The translations under genes were made by a program, and so were the position numbers. Below the pieces are notes generated by a model. The model had not been told where the DNA came from, ran no database searches, and was given only the letters and a program-made list of their open reading frames with translations. From positions 3,564,284 to 3,628,283 of the forward strand of contig NZ_JAJKFT010000010.1 of NCBI RefSeq assembly GCF_020966755.1: DNA of 64,000 bases, in the 5' to 3' direction. The DNA comes from Blastopirellula sediminis. GTDB lineage: Bacteria > Planctomycetota > Planctomycetia > Pirellulales > Pirellulaceae. Position 1 is the stretch's first letter. Each line of letters opens with the position of its first letter. This document shows, in pieces, positions 53,169-61,700 of this stretch.

Positions 53169-53714
53169 TTACGCTTTCACCACGATCGTATCGGCCATTC
53201 GATCATGGAGGCACCGTTTGCTCGGAGAGAAGACCATGAGAATGTCGACCCAGCAGAGCAGTTTGATGATTGGGATTTGCCAGAAGACTAGGAATGGAAT
53301 GTAGCGCAAAACCAACAGTCGATACAGGTCGGCGCGGCTTCCATCGCAGCAAACAACTTTGATACCGCAAAGTTTCTTGCCCCAGGTTTGCCCGTTACGC
53401 CGCAATGGCGCCAGGTTGATTCCTGCATAGGAAATGAGGATCATCGCCACAACTGCCGTATGAATGAAGAGGATCGCTGTTGGAGAGTCGCCATCGATAT
53501 CCCATGCCGCCGCGATCATGGCGGACGCGACGAAGCACGGCATAAGCACAACCAATAGGACCAGCGTATCTACCAGATAGGCGCCCAGTCGGAGCCAACG
53601 CGAAGGCAAGTCGCCGGCTCGAAACAGGATGTTTTCCGACTCCTCGACGGAGCGGTGAGCGTCGATGGTCGTCGGCGACGCAAAGGGATTTTCGATTTCA
53701 GGTTCGTTCATCAT
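53169..53714 (-). CDS. RDD-family membrane protein, copy 1
   Basis: A 181-residue protein with an N-terminal NPFASPT cytoplasmic segment, then PSRWLRLGAYLVDTLVLLVVL, the RDD entry helix with conserved Arg and Asp, and two further hydrophobic segments. The NGQTWGKKLCGIKVV motif and C-terminal KRCLHDRMADTIVVKA are shared with the two upstream paralogues. RDD proteins are poorly understood and may be transporters or channel-like. It is the first of three RDD genes in a row, four bases from the next. Confidence 0.88.
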   Translation of the reverse strand: MMNEPEIENPFASPTTIDAHRSVEESENILFRAGDLPSRWLRLGAYLVDTLVLLVVLMPCFVASAMIAAAWDIDGDSPTAILFIHTAVVAMILISYAGINLAPLRRNGQTWGKKLCGIKVVCCDGSRADLYRLLVLRYIPFLVFWQIPIIKLLCWVDILMVFSPSKRCLHDRMADTIVVKA

Positions 53715-53718
53715 GTTC

Positions 53719-54339
53719 TTAAGCTTTCACAACGATGGTGTCAGCCAGGTAATCGTGCAGGCACCGCTTTTCTTTGGTGAAGATAAATAGCGGATCGAGC
53801 AGGCAGGAAAATAGAAACGCCAAGGCGATGATTGCGAAGCCGTGACGGACCAGCAGTTCGATATAAACGAAAACGCTGCAATAGACTAGGAGCGGAAAAT
53901 AGCGGACGAAAACGAGTCTCGCGAGACTGGCGGGCTTGCCGTCGCGTCGTACGATCTTCAGTCCAAAGAACGATTTGCCAAACGTCTCGCCACTCTTTGT
54001 CAGCGTGTAGCCCTGGAAGAGGATATAGAAAAATAGGCTGCAGCTAACGAAGATCGCCATGGTAATGGTGCGATCGATCCATAATTCGGTCGTATTGTTC
54101 AACGCGCTGAAGCTCGCTTTTGCTGGCCTTACGCTTAGGTAATCGAGAGTCTCAAGCACTTTTTTTGTGGAAAAGACGGCGGCGATTTGGACGATCTGCA
54201 AGTCGACCAGCGCCGCAAGCAATCGTCGCGTCCGTGACGGCAAGTCGTTAATGTTTACCGCCAGCGGATCGGCGTCAGCGAAAGTCGCGTCGAGTTGCGG
54301 CGAAACGAACGGATTGATCGGCTCTTGGTCGCTGGTCAC
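53719..54339 (-). CDS. RDD-family membrane protein, copy 2
   Basis: A 206-residue paralogue. After NPFVSPQLDATFADAD it has LPSRTRRLLAALVDLQIVQI, a middle hydrophobic region (ITMAIFVSCSLFFYILF), SGETFGKSFFGLKIVRRDGKPASLARLVFVRYFPLLVY and the shared KRCLHDYLADTIVVKA tail. The pair copy 3/copy 2 overlaps by four bases (stop of copy 3 over the start of copy 2), so translation is coupled. Likely one operon of three RDD genes. Confidence 0.88.
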   Translation of the reverse strand: MTSDQEPINPFVSPQLDATFADADPLAVNINDLPSRTRRLLAALVDLQIVQIAAVFSTKKVLETLDYLSVRPAKASFSALNNTTELWIDRTITMAIFVSCSLFFYILFQGYTLTKSGETFGKSFFGLKIVRRDGKPASLARLVFVRYFPLLVYCSVFVYIELLVRHGFAIIALAFLFSCLLDPLFIFTKEKRCLHDYLADTIVVKA

Positions 54340-54965
54340 GCTTTCACCACAATTGTCCCCGCGATGAAATCGTGCAAGCAGCGTTTCTCTTGGTTGAAAA
54401 TCATCAGCACGTTGATGATTCCGGCGATCGGTCCGATCACCGGGATTTGCTCGATTAGCATCATGGGGAAGACGCGCAGTCCCAGGATGTGGGCGAGTGG
54501 GCGAATCTGGCGGTCATCGTAGCCGACGATCTTGATTTTACAGACCATCTTGCCGATGGTTTGCCCGTTCTTTTCCAGCAGATAGGCGTTGAGGATGAGG
54601 TAGGCGCCGAGACCAAAGAGGATGTTGAGAATAAAGTTTAGCACCAGCATCAATTCCAGCGAATTGATTTCCAGTTTCATCGTGATCATTAACGCTTGGA
54701 CGATCGATTCGAGCACGCCGAAAACGATGCCGACAAGAATCAAATCAATAATCGCCGCCCCCAGTCGTAGCCAACGCGACGGCAATTCGGCGCTGGGCGA
54801 TTCCGACTCGGAATAGAGAGCCGCGACCATTGGTTCGCTCGTTTGCGGCGAAGCGAACGGATTCTCAGAGGAAGAAAAATCGTTCAAAGAGGCGGACCGA
54901 TCATGCTTGAAGGAGCGATATTTGGAACTGGGACTAAGAGTATAGTCCGCTTTAAATCCGCTCAC
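54336..54965 (-). CDS. RDD-family membrane protein, copy 3
   Basis: A 209-residue paralogue, upstream member of the trio. It has NPFASPQTSEPMV, then LPSRWLRLGAAIIDLILVGIVFG, ALMITMKLEI, LGAYLILNAYLLEKNGQTIGKMVCKIKIVGYDD and KRCLHDFIAGTIVVKA. Its first 40 residues (SGFKADYTLSPSSKYRSF) are extra. The start overlaps the stop of the methyltransferase gene by 14 bases; a later start is possible. Gene order suggests cotranscription from the methyltransferase gene. Confidence 0.86.
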   Translation of the reverse strand: MSGFKADYTLSPSSKYRSFKHDRSASLNDFSSSENPFASPQTSEPMVAALYSESESPSAELPSRWLRLGAAIIDLILVGIVFGVLESIVQALMITMKLEINSLELMLVLNFILNILFGLGAYLILNAYLLEKNGQTIGKMVCKIKIVGYDDRQIRPLAHILGLRVFPMMLIEQIPVIGPIAGIINVLMIFNQEKRCLHDFIAGTIVVKA

Positions 54966-56130
54966 AAAGAATCGCTCGGTTGCCGCTTGGGGTCGGCGTC
55001 AGAATAACCGTCGCCGCCTTGTCTCCAGAAAGTCGGAGTTTTTTCAGAAATTCCTCGGGGCGAATATCGAGCCCGCGGACCTTCAGTTCGACGCGGCCGA
55101 TCCCCTGCTCTTGCAGCTTTTTCGAGAGCGACTTGCGATCGATCGGCAATTGCTCTCGGACCTGAAAGGTGGCGACGAGCGCCGAGTCGATTGGGGCGTC
55201 GCCCGTCAGGTAAACGCTGCGCGGTAAGAGCCGTCCCAACTGATGCTGGGCGGCGAAATGATCGACCAGGTTGGCGGCCAAGAGAGCCGGGTCAGGCTCC
55301 ATCACGTAGTCGCCAACCTTTGCTGCGACTTGCAGCGATGCATCGCCAGCGGAGACAAAAGTGCTGACCGCGCCGTCTCGATCGATATGCGTCGCACGAC
55401 GTCCTGTCGATTTGCCGGCGAGCGCCCCAAACCAGGCGATCAGTTGGCGACATTCGCGGCGACTGCTAATCCATTCGAGCTCCGCGCCATCGCGCCACTG
55501 CTGCGGAACTTGCGTCGCCGGCGCCAGTTTGATCGCGGCGTTTGGGTTCTGATCAAGTAATGCGGCAAGCTGTTCGGTGGTGGGCGAAAAAGAATCGAGC
55601 TGCGTGGTGCGGCGATCGGCGGCGCGGCGATCAGGATCGCAGTGCCAAGCGTCGAACGTTGCGATGTCGACCGACGCCGCGTCGACCGATTGCGTGGCGA
55701 CGCTTCGTCCGTAAGCGGCGCAGTTCGCCCCGGCAATCAGCGCCAGTTGCGGCGAAAGATCGACGCCAACGGCCGATCGACCTTCGGCCGCCGCTATCAG
55801 GTCACCGCCGACGCCGCAGCACAGGTCGGCGACTTTGGCCGTCGTGCTGAATCGCTTCGCTTTATAGGCGGCGATCACTTCGTCGGTCGCTTGTTCGAGC
55901 CCAACGCGGGTGAAGAACATTTCGCCGGCCCGCGAGAACTTCGCTTTGCCGCGCTGGCGAAGTTCCAGTTGCTCGGAAATCAGCGTCGCTCGAGCGGGGC
56001 CTGCCTCGCGATTGAGTTGCGAGAGCTGGGCTACCGAAAGTTGCGTTTGCGACTGCTGCGCAAAGATTTCGGCCGCTTCCGCGCTGGTGAGCCAGTGGAG
56101 ATCAGTGAGGTCGGCGGATTCGGCGGACAT
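54952..56130 (-). CDS. THUMP-like class I SAM methyltransferase
   Basis: A 392-residue protein. The methyltransferase core lies at about 100-200: KVADLCCGVGGDLIAAAEGRSAVGVDLSP (motif I and II), then HCDPDRRAADRR, a DP-x-R motif at the active-site strand. The C-terminal part, LPIDRKSLSKKLQEQGIGRVELKVRGLDIRPEEFLKKL, resembles the THUMP-like domain of this family, which suggests RNA as target. The N-terminal part is helical. No signal peptide. RDD genes follow downstream on the same strand. Confidence 0.82.
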   Translation of the reverse strand: MSAESADLTDLHWLTSAEAAEIFAQQSQTQLSVAQLSQLNREAGPARATLISEQLELRQRGKAKFSRAGEMFFTRVGLEQATDEVIAAYKAKRFSTTAKVADLCCGVGGDLIAAAEGRSAVGVDLSPQLALIAGANCAAYGRSVATQSVDAASVDIATFDAWHCDPDRRAADRRTTQLDSFSPTTEQLAALLDQNPNAAIKLAPATQVPQQWRDGAELEWISSRRECRQLIAWFGALAGKSTGRRATHIDRDGAVSTFVSAGDASLQVAAKVGDYVMEPDPALLAANLVDHFAAQHQLGRLLPRSVYLTGDAPIDSALVATFQVREQLPIDRKSLSKKLQEQGIGRVELKVRGLDIRPEEFLKKLRLSGDKAATVILTPTPSGNRAILCERI

Positions 56131-56294
56131 GGCGCGGCGACGGGCTAACGAAAAAAACGAGCGTGGCGAACATTCTAACCTGCGAAACTTCTCCGGGAAT
56201 GACGGTCACGCTCCCACGTGGCGTTCTGGTGGCGATCGCCGCTAGCAGCGGTCGATACCGAGAAAGGAATAGCTCTGCTTGAGGAGAGAAGAAA

Positions 56295-57068
56295 ATGATC
56301 CGCCGCAATCTGACTTACGCCGCGATAATGGCCGCGTGTTTCGGCGGTCCTTATACGTACTTCAATCCGGAAGCTCGCCAAAAAGCGGAAGCAATTTGGA
56401 ACCAGGTCAGCGCCTATATCCCCTCGGGCGAAACAGCGAAAGCGACTGAGAGCCCCGTAGCTTCAATTGAAGCTCCCAGCACGTCGCCGGTTCAACTGCC
56501 CTCAGACCAGCCCAACCCATTCGTTCCGCCGTCACTAACCGGCGATGGGGCGAACATCCCGCTTGCCGGACCGCCGGTCTACGACTTCCTGGAAGTCTTC
56601 AACTTCAACGCCGACGCCCGTTGGGTCTCGACCCGTTGGCCTCGCGTTTCGACGACGCTGGCCGACTTAAACTTGGAAGGACTCCGTGCGCCGCTGGTGA
56701 CCGGTTCGCAGTTTGACGACCTGGCCGGCTCGATCACCTACTACTTCGATCGGGACGGACACGTCCAGCGGATTACGTTTCACGGCACGACCGGCGATGA
56801 ACGCCGCCTGGTCGACATGCTGACGCGTCACTTTGGATTCAAGCACGAACCGACGCTCGACGCGGGGCTTTACCTAGTGAAATGGAACGGCGATCCGACC
56901 AGCGTCTTGATGCTCCGCAACGCGACGATCATCAACGCGGCGCAGCCTCACACGCGACTGAACGTCGCGCTGGAGATTAATCGCCCGTCGCGCTACTATG
57001 GACTGAGCCCGCAAATGGCCGAAACGGTTGAGCAGGCCAAGTCCGCACAGCGCTGGGGTAAGCCATAG
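56295..57068 (+). CDS. Membrane-anchored hypothetical protein
   Basis: A 257-residue protein with GGAGAGAAG ahead of the ATG. A short N-terminal hydrophobic helix (LTYAAIMAACFGGPYTYF) may be a signal anchor. A Pro/Ser/Thr-rich linker follows to about residue 90. The C-terminal domain, YDFLEVFNFNADARWVSTRWPRVST, ITYYFDRDGHVQRITFHGTT and DERRLVDMLTRHFGFKHEPTLDAGLYLVKW, is compact and alpha/beta. No family is named with confidence, though it looks like a planctomycete-conserved protein. It converges with the PDZ protein gene, three bases apart. Confidence 0.65.
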   Translation: MIRRNLTYAAIMAACFGGPYTYFNPEARQKAEAIWNQVSAYIPSGETAKATESPVASIEAPSTSPVQLPSDQPNPFVPPSLTGDGANIPLAGPPVYDFLEVFNFNADARWVSTRWPRVSTTLADLNLEGLRAPLVTGSQFDDLAGSITYYFDRDGHVQRITFHGTTGDERRLVDMLTRHFGFKHEPTLDAGLYLVKWNGDPTSVLMLRNATIINAAQPHTRLNVALEINRPSRYYGLSPQMAETVEQAKSAQRWGKP

Positions 57069-57071
57069 CGG

Positions 57072-58151
57072 CTATTGATTCTGGCCGCTCTTTTGGGCCT
57101 GAAGTTCGCTAACCAGCGTCCGCAAACGGGTCACTTCCGCTTCGAGTTCGGCGATGCGGCTACGCAGCTGCGAGTTTTCCGCTTGCTCTTCGACCGACGG
57201 AATCGGATTGGCCCCGAGTTCCGACAACGCCCGATTCAGCATTTGCATCGCCGGGCGATTGGCGAACGGTCCCTGCTGCGGCAGCGAGTTGGGAGTCTCG
57301 TTCACCAGCGACGGCGGTTGGCCGTCGAGACGCACATTCGACTGCAACAAACGATTGCCGACGTAGTAGCCGATCGGCACGTCCCGGTCTTGCGGCATCG
57401 TCGCCAGGATGTTGAGCAGATCTGCCGGCTCGTTGATGCGGCGGTTGTTGAGGGCCACGATTACCGAGCCGACCGGGATGCCGGCAAACGCGGCGGCGCT
57501 TCCGGGCGAGACGCTTTCGACCACCGCGCCGCGGCGGACCGAGGCGCCGGTCGCTTCTCGATATTGATCGGTCACCGGAACGACTCGGACCCCGAGCTTG
57601 CCGCGCTGTGCAGTCAACGGATTCGCGGCGGGGGGATTCGGGCCGTTGTCTTCCAGGCCGAGCGGATCGAGCGGGTTGTTGCTGTTTCCGGTGGCCGGGG
57701 GATTGTTGTTCATGTTGGCCGGCGGCGGAAGCGCTTCAGGTTCGCCCGGACGATTTCCGAGCGTAACCAGGATCGCCTGCGGTTCGCCGTTCCGCTCGAC
57801 CGTCATTTTGACGCGTGAGCCGGGGACCTGATTCCGCATCAGACGCGCGAACTGATCGAGACTGGTCACCGCGACCGTTTCGAGCGAAACGACCCGGTCT
57901 CCCGCTGCCAGGCCCGCCTTTTCGGCCGGACCGCCGGGATTGACCTTTAGGACGACGACGCCGGTGTCGGGAGCGTCTTCGGCCATGTTATCGAGAGTCG
58001 CGCCCAGGTAGCCGGGATTGGCGGGGGCCGGAGTTGGCGCCGGATCTCCCGGGGGACGAATCAGGTTCTGCAGCTGTTCAAAGGCGGATTGAGCATGTCC
58101 CAAAGCGGGAGCCGCCAACAGGGCCGCCAGGGTCAGGATTACGTATCGCAT
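57072..58151 (-). CDS. Secreted two-PDZ protein with C-terminal coiled coil
   Basis: A 359-residue protein. Signal peptide about residues 1-20. PDZ 1 lies at about 45-130 (GYLGATLDN, VVVLKVNPGGPAEKAGLAAGDRVVSLE) and PDZ 2 at about 185-265 (GKLGVRVVPV, GAVVESVSPGSAAAFAGIPVGSVIVALNNRRI). A Pro/Asn linker joins them. The C-terminus has a heptad-rich helix (ENSQLRSRIAELEAEVTRLRT), which may dimerise. No protease domain is present, so it is probably a periplasmic scaffold or adaptor. Confidence 0.82.
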   Translation of the reverse strand: MRYVILTLAALLAAPALGHAQSAFEQLQNLIRPPGDPAPTPAPANPGYLGATLDNMAEDAPDTGVVVLKVNPGGPAEKAGLAAGDRVVSLETVAVTSLDQFARLMRNQVPGSRVKMTVERNGEPQAILVTLGNRPGEPEALPPPANMNNNPPATGNSNNPLDPLGLEDNGPNPPAANPLTAQRGKLGVRVVPVTDQYREATGASVRRGAVVESVSPGSAAAFAGIPVGSVIVALNNRRINEPADLLNILATMPQDRDVPIGYYVGNRLLQSNVRLDGQPPSLVNETPNSLPQQGPFANRPAMQMLNRALSELGANPIPSVEEQAENSQLRSRIAELEAEVTRLRTLVSELQAQKSGQNQ

Positions 58152-58273
58152 GGGGACTCCCCACCGCTAAAGTCGTTCGAAAGGGGTAGTATTGGCTGTT
58201 TGCCTACCTCCATTGTTAACTAGAAGCCCCAGTTGCGGCAAAGCATTTCCTATTTCTTCCCATAAAACCGATA

Positions 58274-59266
58274 ATGACTCACTTGGGTCATTTGGGGTAT
58301 CCTGGGCCGATGCAAAGAATTTCCACCGAAATGCTGACCGTCGATCGAGCTGATCCATCTTGTTATGGCGCCGCCATTTGGATGGTCTTCGGCGGGAAAA
58401 TGCGTCGCGCCATGGCGGGACGTTTGGCGGCGATTTTGCAGGCCCAGCGCCAAGGGCGAGTCAGCTTTGAAGGGCTGTTCGTCGCTCGCCGCGGAGAGCG
58501 GATCGTTGGCGCCGCTTGGGGAACCGAGCAACCAGGACGCTTTGCGACGATGTGGCCCGCTCGGGTAGTCCCCAGCGAATCGCCTGCCGTAGCGAAGTTG
58601 CTGATGCAGACGGCGGCCAAGTTCGTCACCGGGCTCGACATCTCGATCGCACAGTGTCTGATCGCCCCGAACGCGGTCAGCGACCAGCGTCTGCTGGAAG
58701 AGGCCGGCTTTCGAGCGGTCACCGATTTGGAATATCTGTTCATACAAACGGGGCAGGCTCGTGCTGATTATCTGCAGCCCAGTTTAAAGGGGGTTCCGTT
58801 TCGCCAAACGGAAGATGCCGCCGACGATTTGATCGCCACCTATCCGGGGACGCTTGATTGCCCCGAGTTTGAAGGTTTGCGTCCGATTCACGATGTGATC
58901 GACGGATATCGCGACACCGGCGCCTTTGAGTTGTCACTTTGGCAACGGCTTGAGTATGACGGACAACCGGCGGGCGTGATGATTTTGGCCCCCACTCCGG
59001 ACTACCAGGCGATGGAGGTCGTCTATTTGGGGCTGCGACCGGAAATGCGCAACCGCGGTCTTGGAAAAGCGGCGGTGCAGTTGGCGCTGGCCGAAGCGCA
59101 GCGACGTGGAATTGATCGCCTTCTTTTGGCGGTTGATCAGCGCAACGAACCGGCGATTCGCAGCTATTCGGCGTGCGGATTCCTCGGGTATGAAACGCGT
59201 CGTTTGCTGGTTTTGCGGGTGTCGGAATCGACTGCCGCTTCATTCGCGACGCACGCGACGACGTAA
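58274..59266 (+). CDS. GNAT-family N-acetyltransferase
   Basis: A 330-residue protein. The C-terminal half holds a GNAT fold with acetyl-CoA site VVYLGLRPEMRNRGLGKAAVQLALAEAQRRG and a late NEPAIRSYSACGFLGYETRR. The N-terminal half (AAIWMVFGGKMRRAMAGRL and GRIVGAAWGTEQPGRF-like region) may be a second, degenerate GNAT fold, as in mycothiol synthase-type tandem proteins. ATG 58274 is used; ATG 58310 is an alternative. Substrate unknown. It precedes dnaA. Confidence 0.8.
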   Translation: MTHLGHLGYPGPMQRISTEMLTVDRADPSCYGAAIWMVFGGKMRRAMAGRLAAILQAQRQGRVSFEGLFVARRGERIVGAAWGTEQPGRFATMWPARVVPSESPAVAKLLMQTAAKFVTGLDISIAQCLIAPNAVSDQRLLEEAGFRAVTDLEYLFIQTGQARADYLQPSLKGVPFRQTEDAADDLIATYPGTLDCPEFEGLRPIHDVIDGYRDTGAFELSLWQRLEYDGQPAGVMILAPTPDYQAMEVVYLGLRPEMRNRGLGKAAVQLALAEAQRRGIDRLLLAVDQRNEPAIRSYSACGFLGYETRRLLVLRVSESTAASFATHATT

Positions 59267-59614
59267 GTTGCGTTTCTCGAAGGCGTTGCGACCGGGATCG
59301 AATCGACGTCCCGTTTTGTGCGGCCCGCCGCCGCGCGATCTTTAACAAGTTTTCCACGCAGCCGCCAAAAAAAGATCTCGAGTGTCGGCAGCGCCAAGAT
59401 CGTCAAAACTGCGGAAAAAAACGACCGCAGGAATCGCCCGTCCGACGTTCCAAATTTTTTTAGTGGGAAGCGGTCGTCCGGTGGTTTGACATGGGTGCTA
59501 GCAACTTTAAAATCGTGCTCCAGTCAATGTTAAGAGTTCTCGCCAATCGGCGTGGAATCCCCGTCGGGCAAACTGCTTCGGTTTGCCGTTATAGCCTGCT
59601 GAAAGAGTCAGCCT
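59267..59614 (+). other. Region upstream of dnaA
   Basis: About 348 bases with no gene. The best promoter in the window is at 59486-59513. One DnaA-box-like word, TTTTCCACG, at 59350-59358 differs at two positions from the E. coli box. A cluster of boxes or an AT-rich unwinding element is not seen, so this is not called an origin. Confidence 0.5.
59486..59513 (+). promoter_or_regulatory. Sigma-70-type promoter of dnaA
   Basis: TTGACA at 59486-59491 and TAAAAT at 59508-59513 are separated by 16 bases. Both hexamers are close to or identical with consensus. The leader to the dnaA start would be about 95 bases. Confidence 0.65.
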
Positions 59615-61003
59615 GTGGTCATGGAAGACATCGATCTCGATACCCTGTCCGCTTTGCGCATCTCGCTTGTCGAGCGCATCGGACAGGAACGGTTCGACCT
59701 CTGGTTCAATTCGAGCGCTCAGCTCCGATTGGATCGCGACCAACTGGTCATTGAAGCGGCCAGCCAATTTACGATTGATTTCCTTCGTCGTAATTTCCGC
59801 GATCAAATCGACGCCGCCGTCGCCGAAACGATGCCCGGCTCGACGGTAATCCAGTATCGGATCGCCGCGGACAAGTCTGGTCCCAAGGCGAGCAAGAAAA
59901 ATGGATCGACCGATGAGCCGACCACGCGAGAAAGCAAGGTCGAAGCTCGTCAGGATCTCAGCCGTCGCCGTAAGTTCTCTTCTCTCGAAGAACTGATTGT
60001 CGGCGAATGCAACAAGTTCGCGTCGACCGCCGCGTCGATGATCATGAACCGACCGGGCGAGATCAATCCGCTCTTCATCTGCGGACCGCAAGGCTCGGGC
60101 AAGACGCACCTGTTGGAAGGGATCTACGGCGAAGCTCGCCGCAGCCGCAAGTTTGAGCGAGTCGTCTATCTTTCGGCCGAACAGTTTACGACCTACTTCC
60201 TTGACGCGCTCAATGGCGCCGGCGTGGCCAACTTCCGTCGGAAGTATCGCGACGCCGACTTGCTGATCATCGATGACGTCCAGTTCTTCGCCGGCAAACG
60301 GGCCACGCGAACCGAACTGTTGCACACGCTCGATTCGATCACGCGTCGTGGCGGACAGGTGGTGTTGGCGGCTGACAAACGCCCGACGGAACTTTCGGCG
60401 CTTGGACCGGAACTGATCGCTCGCTTCTCCGGCGGTCTGGTTTGCGAAGTGCACGAGCTCGATCGCGACACGCGCCGCCAGATGGCGGAAAACTTGTGCG
60501 CCTCGCGCGACATGAACGCTTCCAAAGGATTGCTCGATTGGCTAGCGGATCATTTGCCAGGGGACGCTCGACTGATGTCTGGGGCGATGAATCGGCTATG
60601 GGCGACTGCGATGTCCTTGGGACGGGATGCGGACGTCGCAATGGCGGAAAGTGCGCTGGCCGACATGGTCCGAGCCTGCACGCCGATCGTCCGTTTGGCC
60701 GACATTGAAGAAGCGGTTTGCAAGTCGTTCGGCGTCGACGCTAAAATGCTGCGTAGCGCCAGTAAGTCGCGTAAGGCGAGTCATCCCCGGATGTTGGCGA
60801 TGTGGTTGGCCCGAAAGTACACGAAGGCCGCCCTTTCCGATATCTGCCAGTTCTTCGCTCGGAAGAGTCATAGCACGGTGATTTCGGCCGAGAAGAAGGT
60901 GAACGAGTGGATCAAGCAGTCGAAAAGCCTGCAGCTTTCCGATAGTGCGATTCATGTGAGCGATGCGATCCGCCGCTGCGAGACGGAGTTAAAGCTGGGC
61001 TAA
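59615..61003 (+). CDS. dnaA: Chromosomal replication initiator DnaA
   Basis: A 462-residue AAA+ initiator. Domain I (about 1-80) is followed by a linker, then Walker A GPQGSGKTHLLEGI (about 156-169), Walker B ADLLIIDDVQFFAGKRAT and sensor I/II regions FSGGLVCEVHELD. Domain IV reads ARKYTKAALSDICQFFARKSHSTVISAEKKVNEW, where most DnaA proteins have GGRDHTTV; the Asp before His is Ser. The GTG at 59615 is used; ATG 59621 is two codons later. dnaN does not follow; an SMI1-type gene does. No clear origin cluster is seen upstream. Confidence 0.9.
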   Translation: MVMEDIDLDTLSALRISLVERIGQERFDLWFNSSAQLRLDRDQLVIEAASQFTIDFLRRNFRDQIDAAVAETMPGSTVIQYRIAADKSGPKASKKNGSTDEPTTRESKVEARQDLSRRRKFSSLEELIVGECNKFASTAASMIMNRPGEINPLFICGPQGSGKTHLLEGIYGEARRSRKFERVVYLSAEQFTTYFLDALNGAGVANFRRKYRDADLLIIDDVQFFAGKRATRTELLHTLDSITRRGGQVVLAADKRPTELSALGPELIARFSGGLVCEVHELDRDTRRQMAENLCASRDMNASKGLLDWLADHLPGDARLMSGAMNRLWATAMSLGRDADVAMAESALADMVRACTPIVRLADIEEAVCKSFGVDAKMLRSASKSRKASHPRMLAMWLARKYTKAALSDICQFFARKSHSTVISAEKKVNEWIKQSKSLQLSDSAIHVSDAIRRCETELKLG

Positions 61004-61031
61004 CGTTCCTCCAAACCGCGGAGATCGAACC

Positions 61032-61556
61032 ATGGCTCTGGATGAAATTCTTACGCTCGTTCCGCCCCCAGCTGAAACGGTCGACACCTTGGGCGATTGG
61101 TCGATCGCCGAAAAAGAGTTCGGCCTGACGTTTCCGGCTGACTACAAGCAGTTTATCGAGACCTACGGCTCCGGCGAGTTTCAGCGTGGTCTCATCATCT
61201 CCAATCTGCTGACGCAAGAAGGACGCGACCGCGTTCGTGAAGATCTTGCACGCTACGAAGAGCTGAAAGAGGCCTGCGAGCACGAATACATTCTCTATCC
61301 CGAGTGCCCTGGGTTGTTTCCCTGGGGAAGCGACTCTAACGGCCATCTTTACTGCTGGTGGACCGAAGGGGAGCCGGATGAGTGGGGAATTGTGCAGCTA
61401 TTTCACGGCTACGAGGATGACCCGCTGGAGATCGTGCCGGGGCCGATTACCTCGTTTTTCGTCCGTTTTATGAGCAACGCCTATTCGAACATGTTGGGGG
61501 GCATCGAGTTCGAGCCCGATCAGCTCCGTTTTACCCGCGGCCCCCAACCGGTCTAG
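61032..61556 (+). CDS. SMI1/KNR4 (SUKH)-like protein
   Basis: A 174-residue protein. IAEKEFGLTFPADYKQFIETYGSGEF at about 25-50 is the SMI1/KNR4 signature, followed by LFPWGSDSNGHLYCWWTEGEPDEWGIV and FHGYEDDPLEIVPGPITSFFVRFM. The superfamily contains immunity proteins against contact-dependent toxins as well as housekeeping members. No toxin gene lies next to it here. It starts 28 bases after dnaA, so the two may be cotranscribed. Its role is unknown. Confidence 0.85.
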   Translation: MALDEILTLVPPPAETVDTLGDWSIAEKEFGLTFPADYKQFIETYGSGEFQRGLIISNLLTQEGRDRVREDLARYEELKEACEHEYILYPECPGLFPWGSDSNGHLYCWWTEGEPDEWGIVQLFHGYEDDPLEIVPGPITSFFVRFMSNAYSNMLGGIEFEPDQLRFTRGPQPV

Positions 61557-61700
61557 TCGCAAAGGACATTTGCGCGACTTCTATTAATTTCTGTTGGGGC
61601 CCCCAGAAATGAAAGCCGGCTGCTGCTATCTTGATCTCTGGCGTTACGGTGTGACATAGAGGTCCGACGAGCTTCGGCTCGCCCAGAAAGCATTTGGCGT

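Noticed and set aside
59350..59358. A DnaA box and a replication origin upstream of dnaA
   Set aside because: Only one nine-base match with two mismatches, no cluster and no AT-rich unwinding region.
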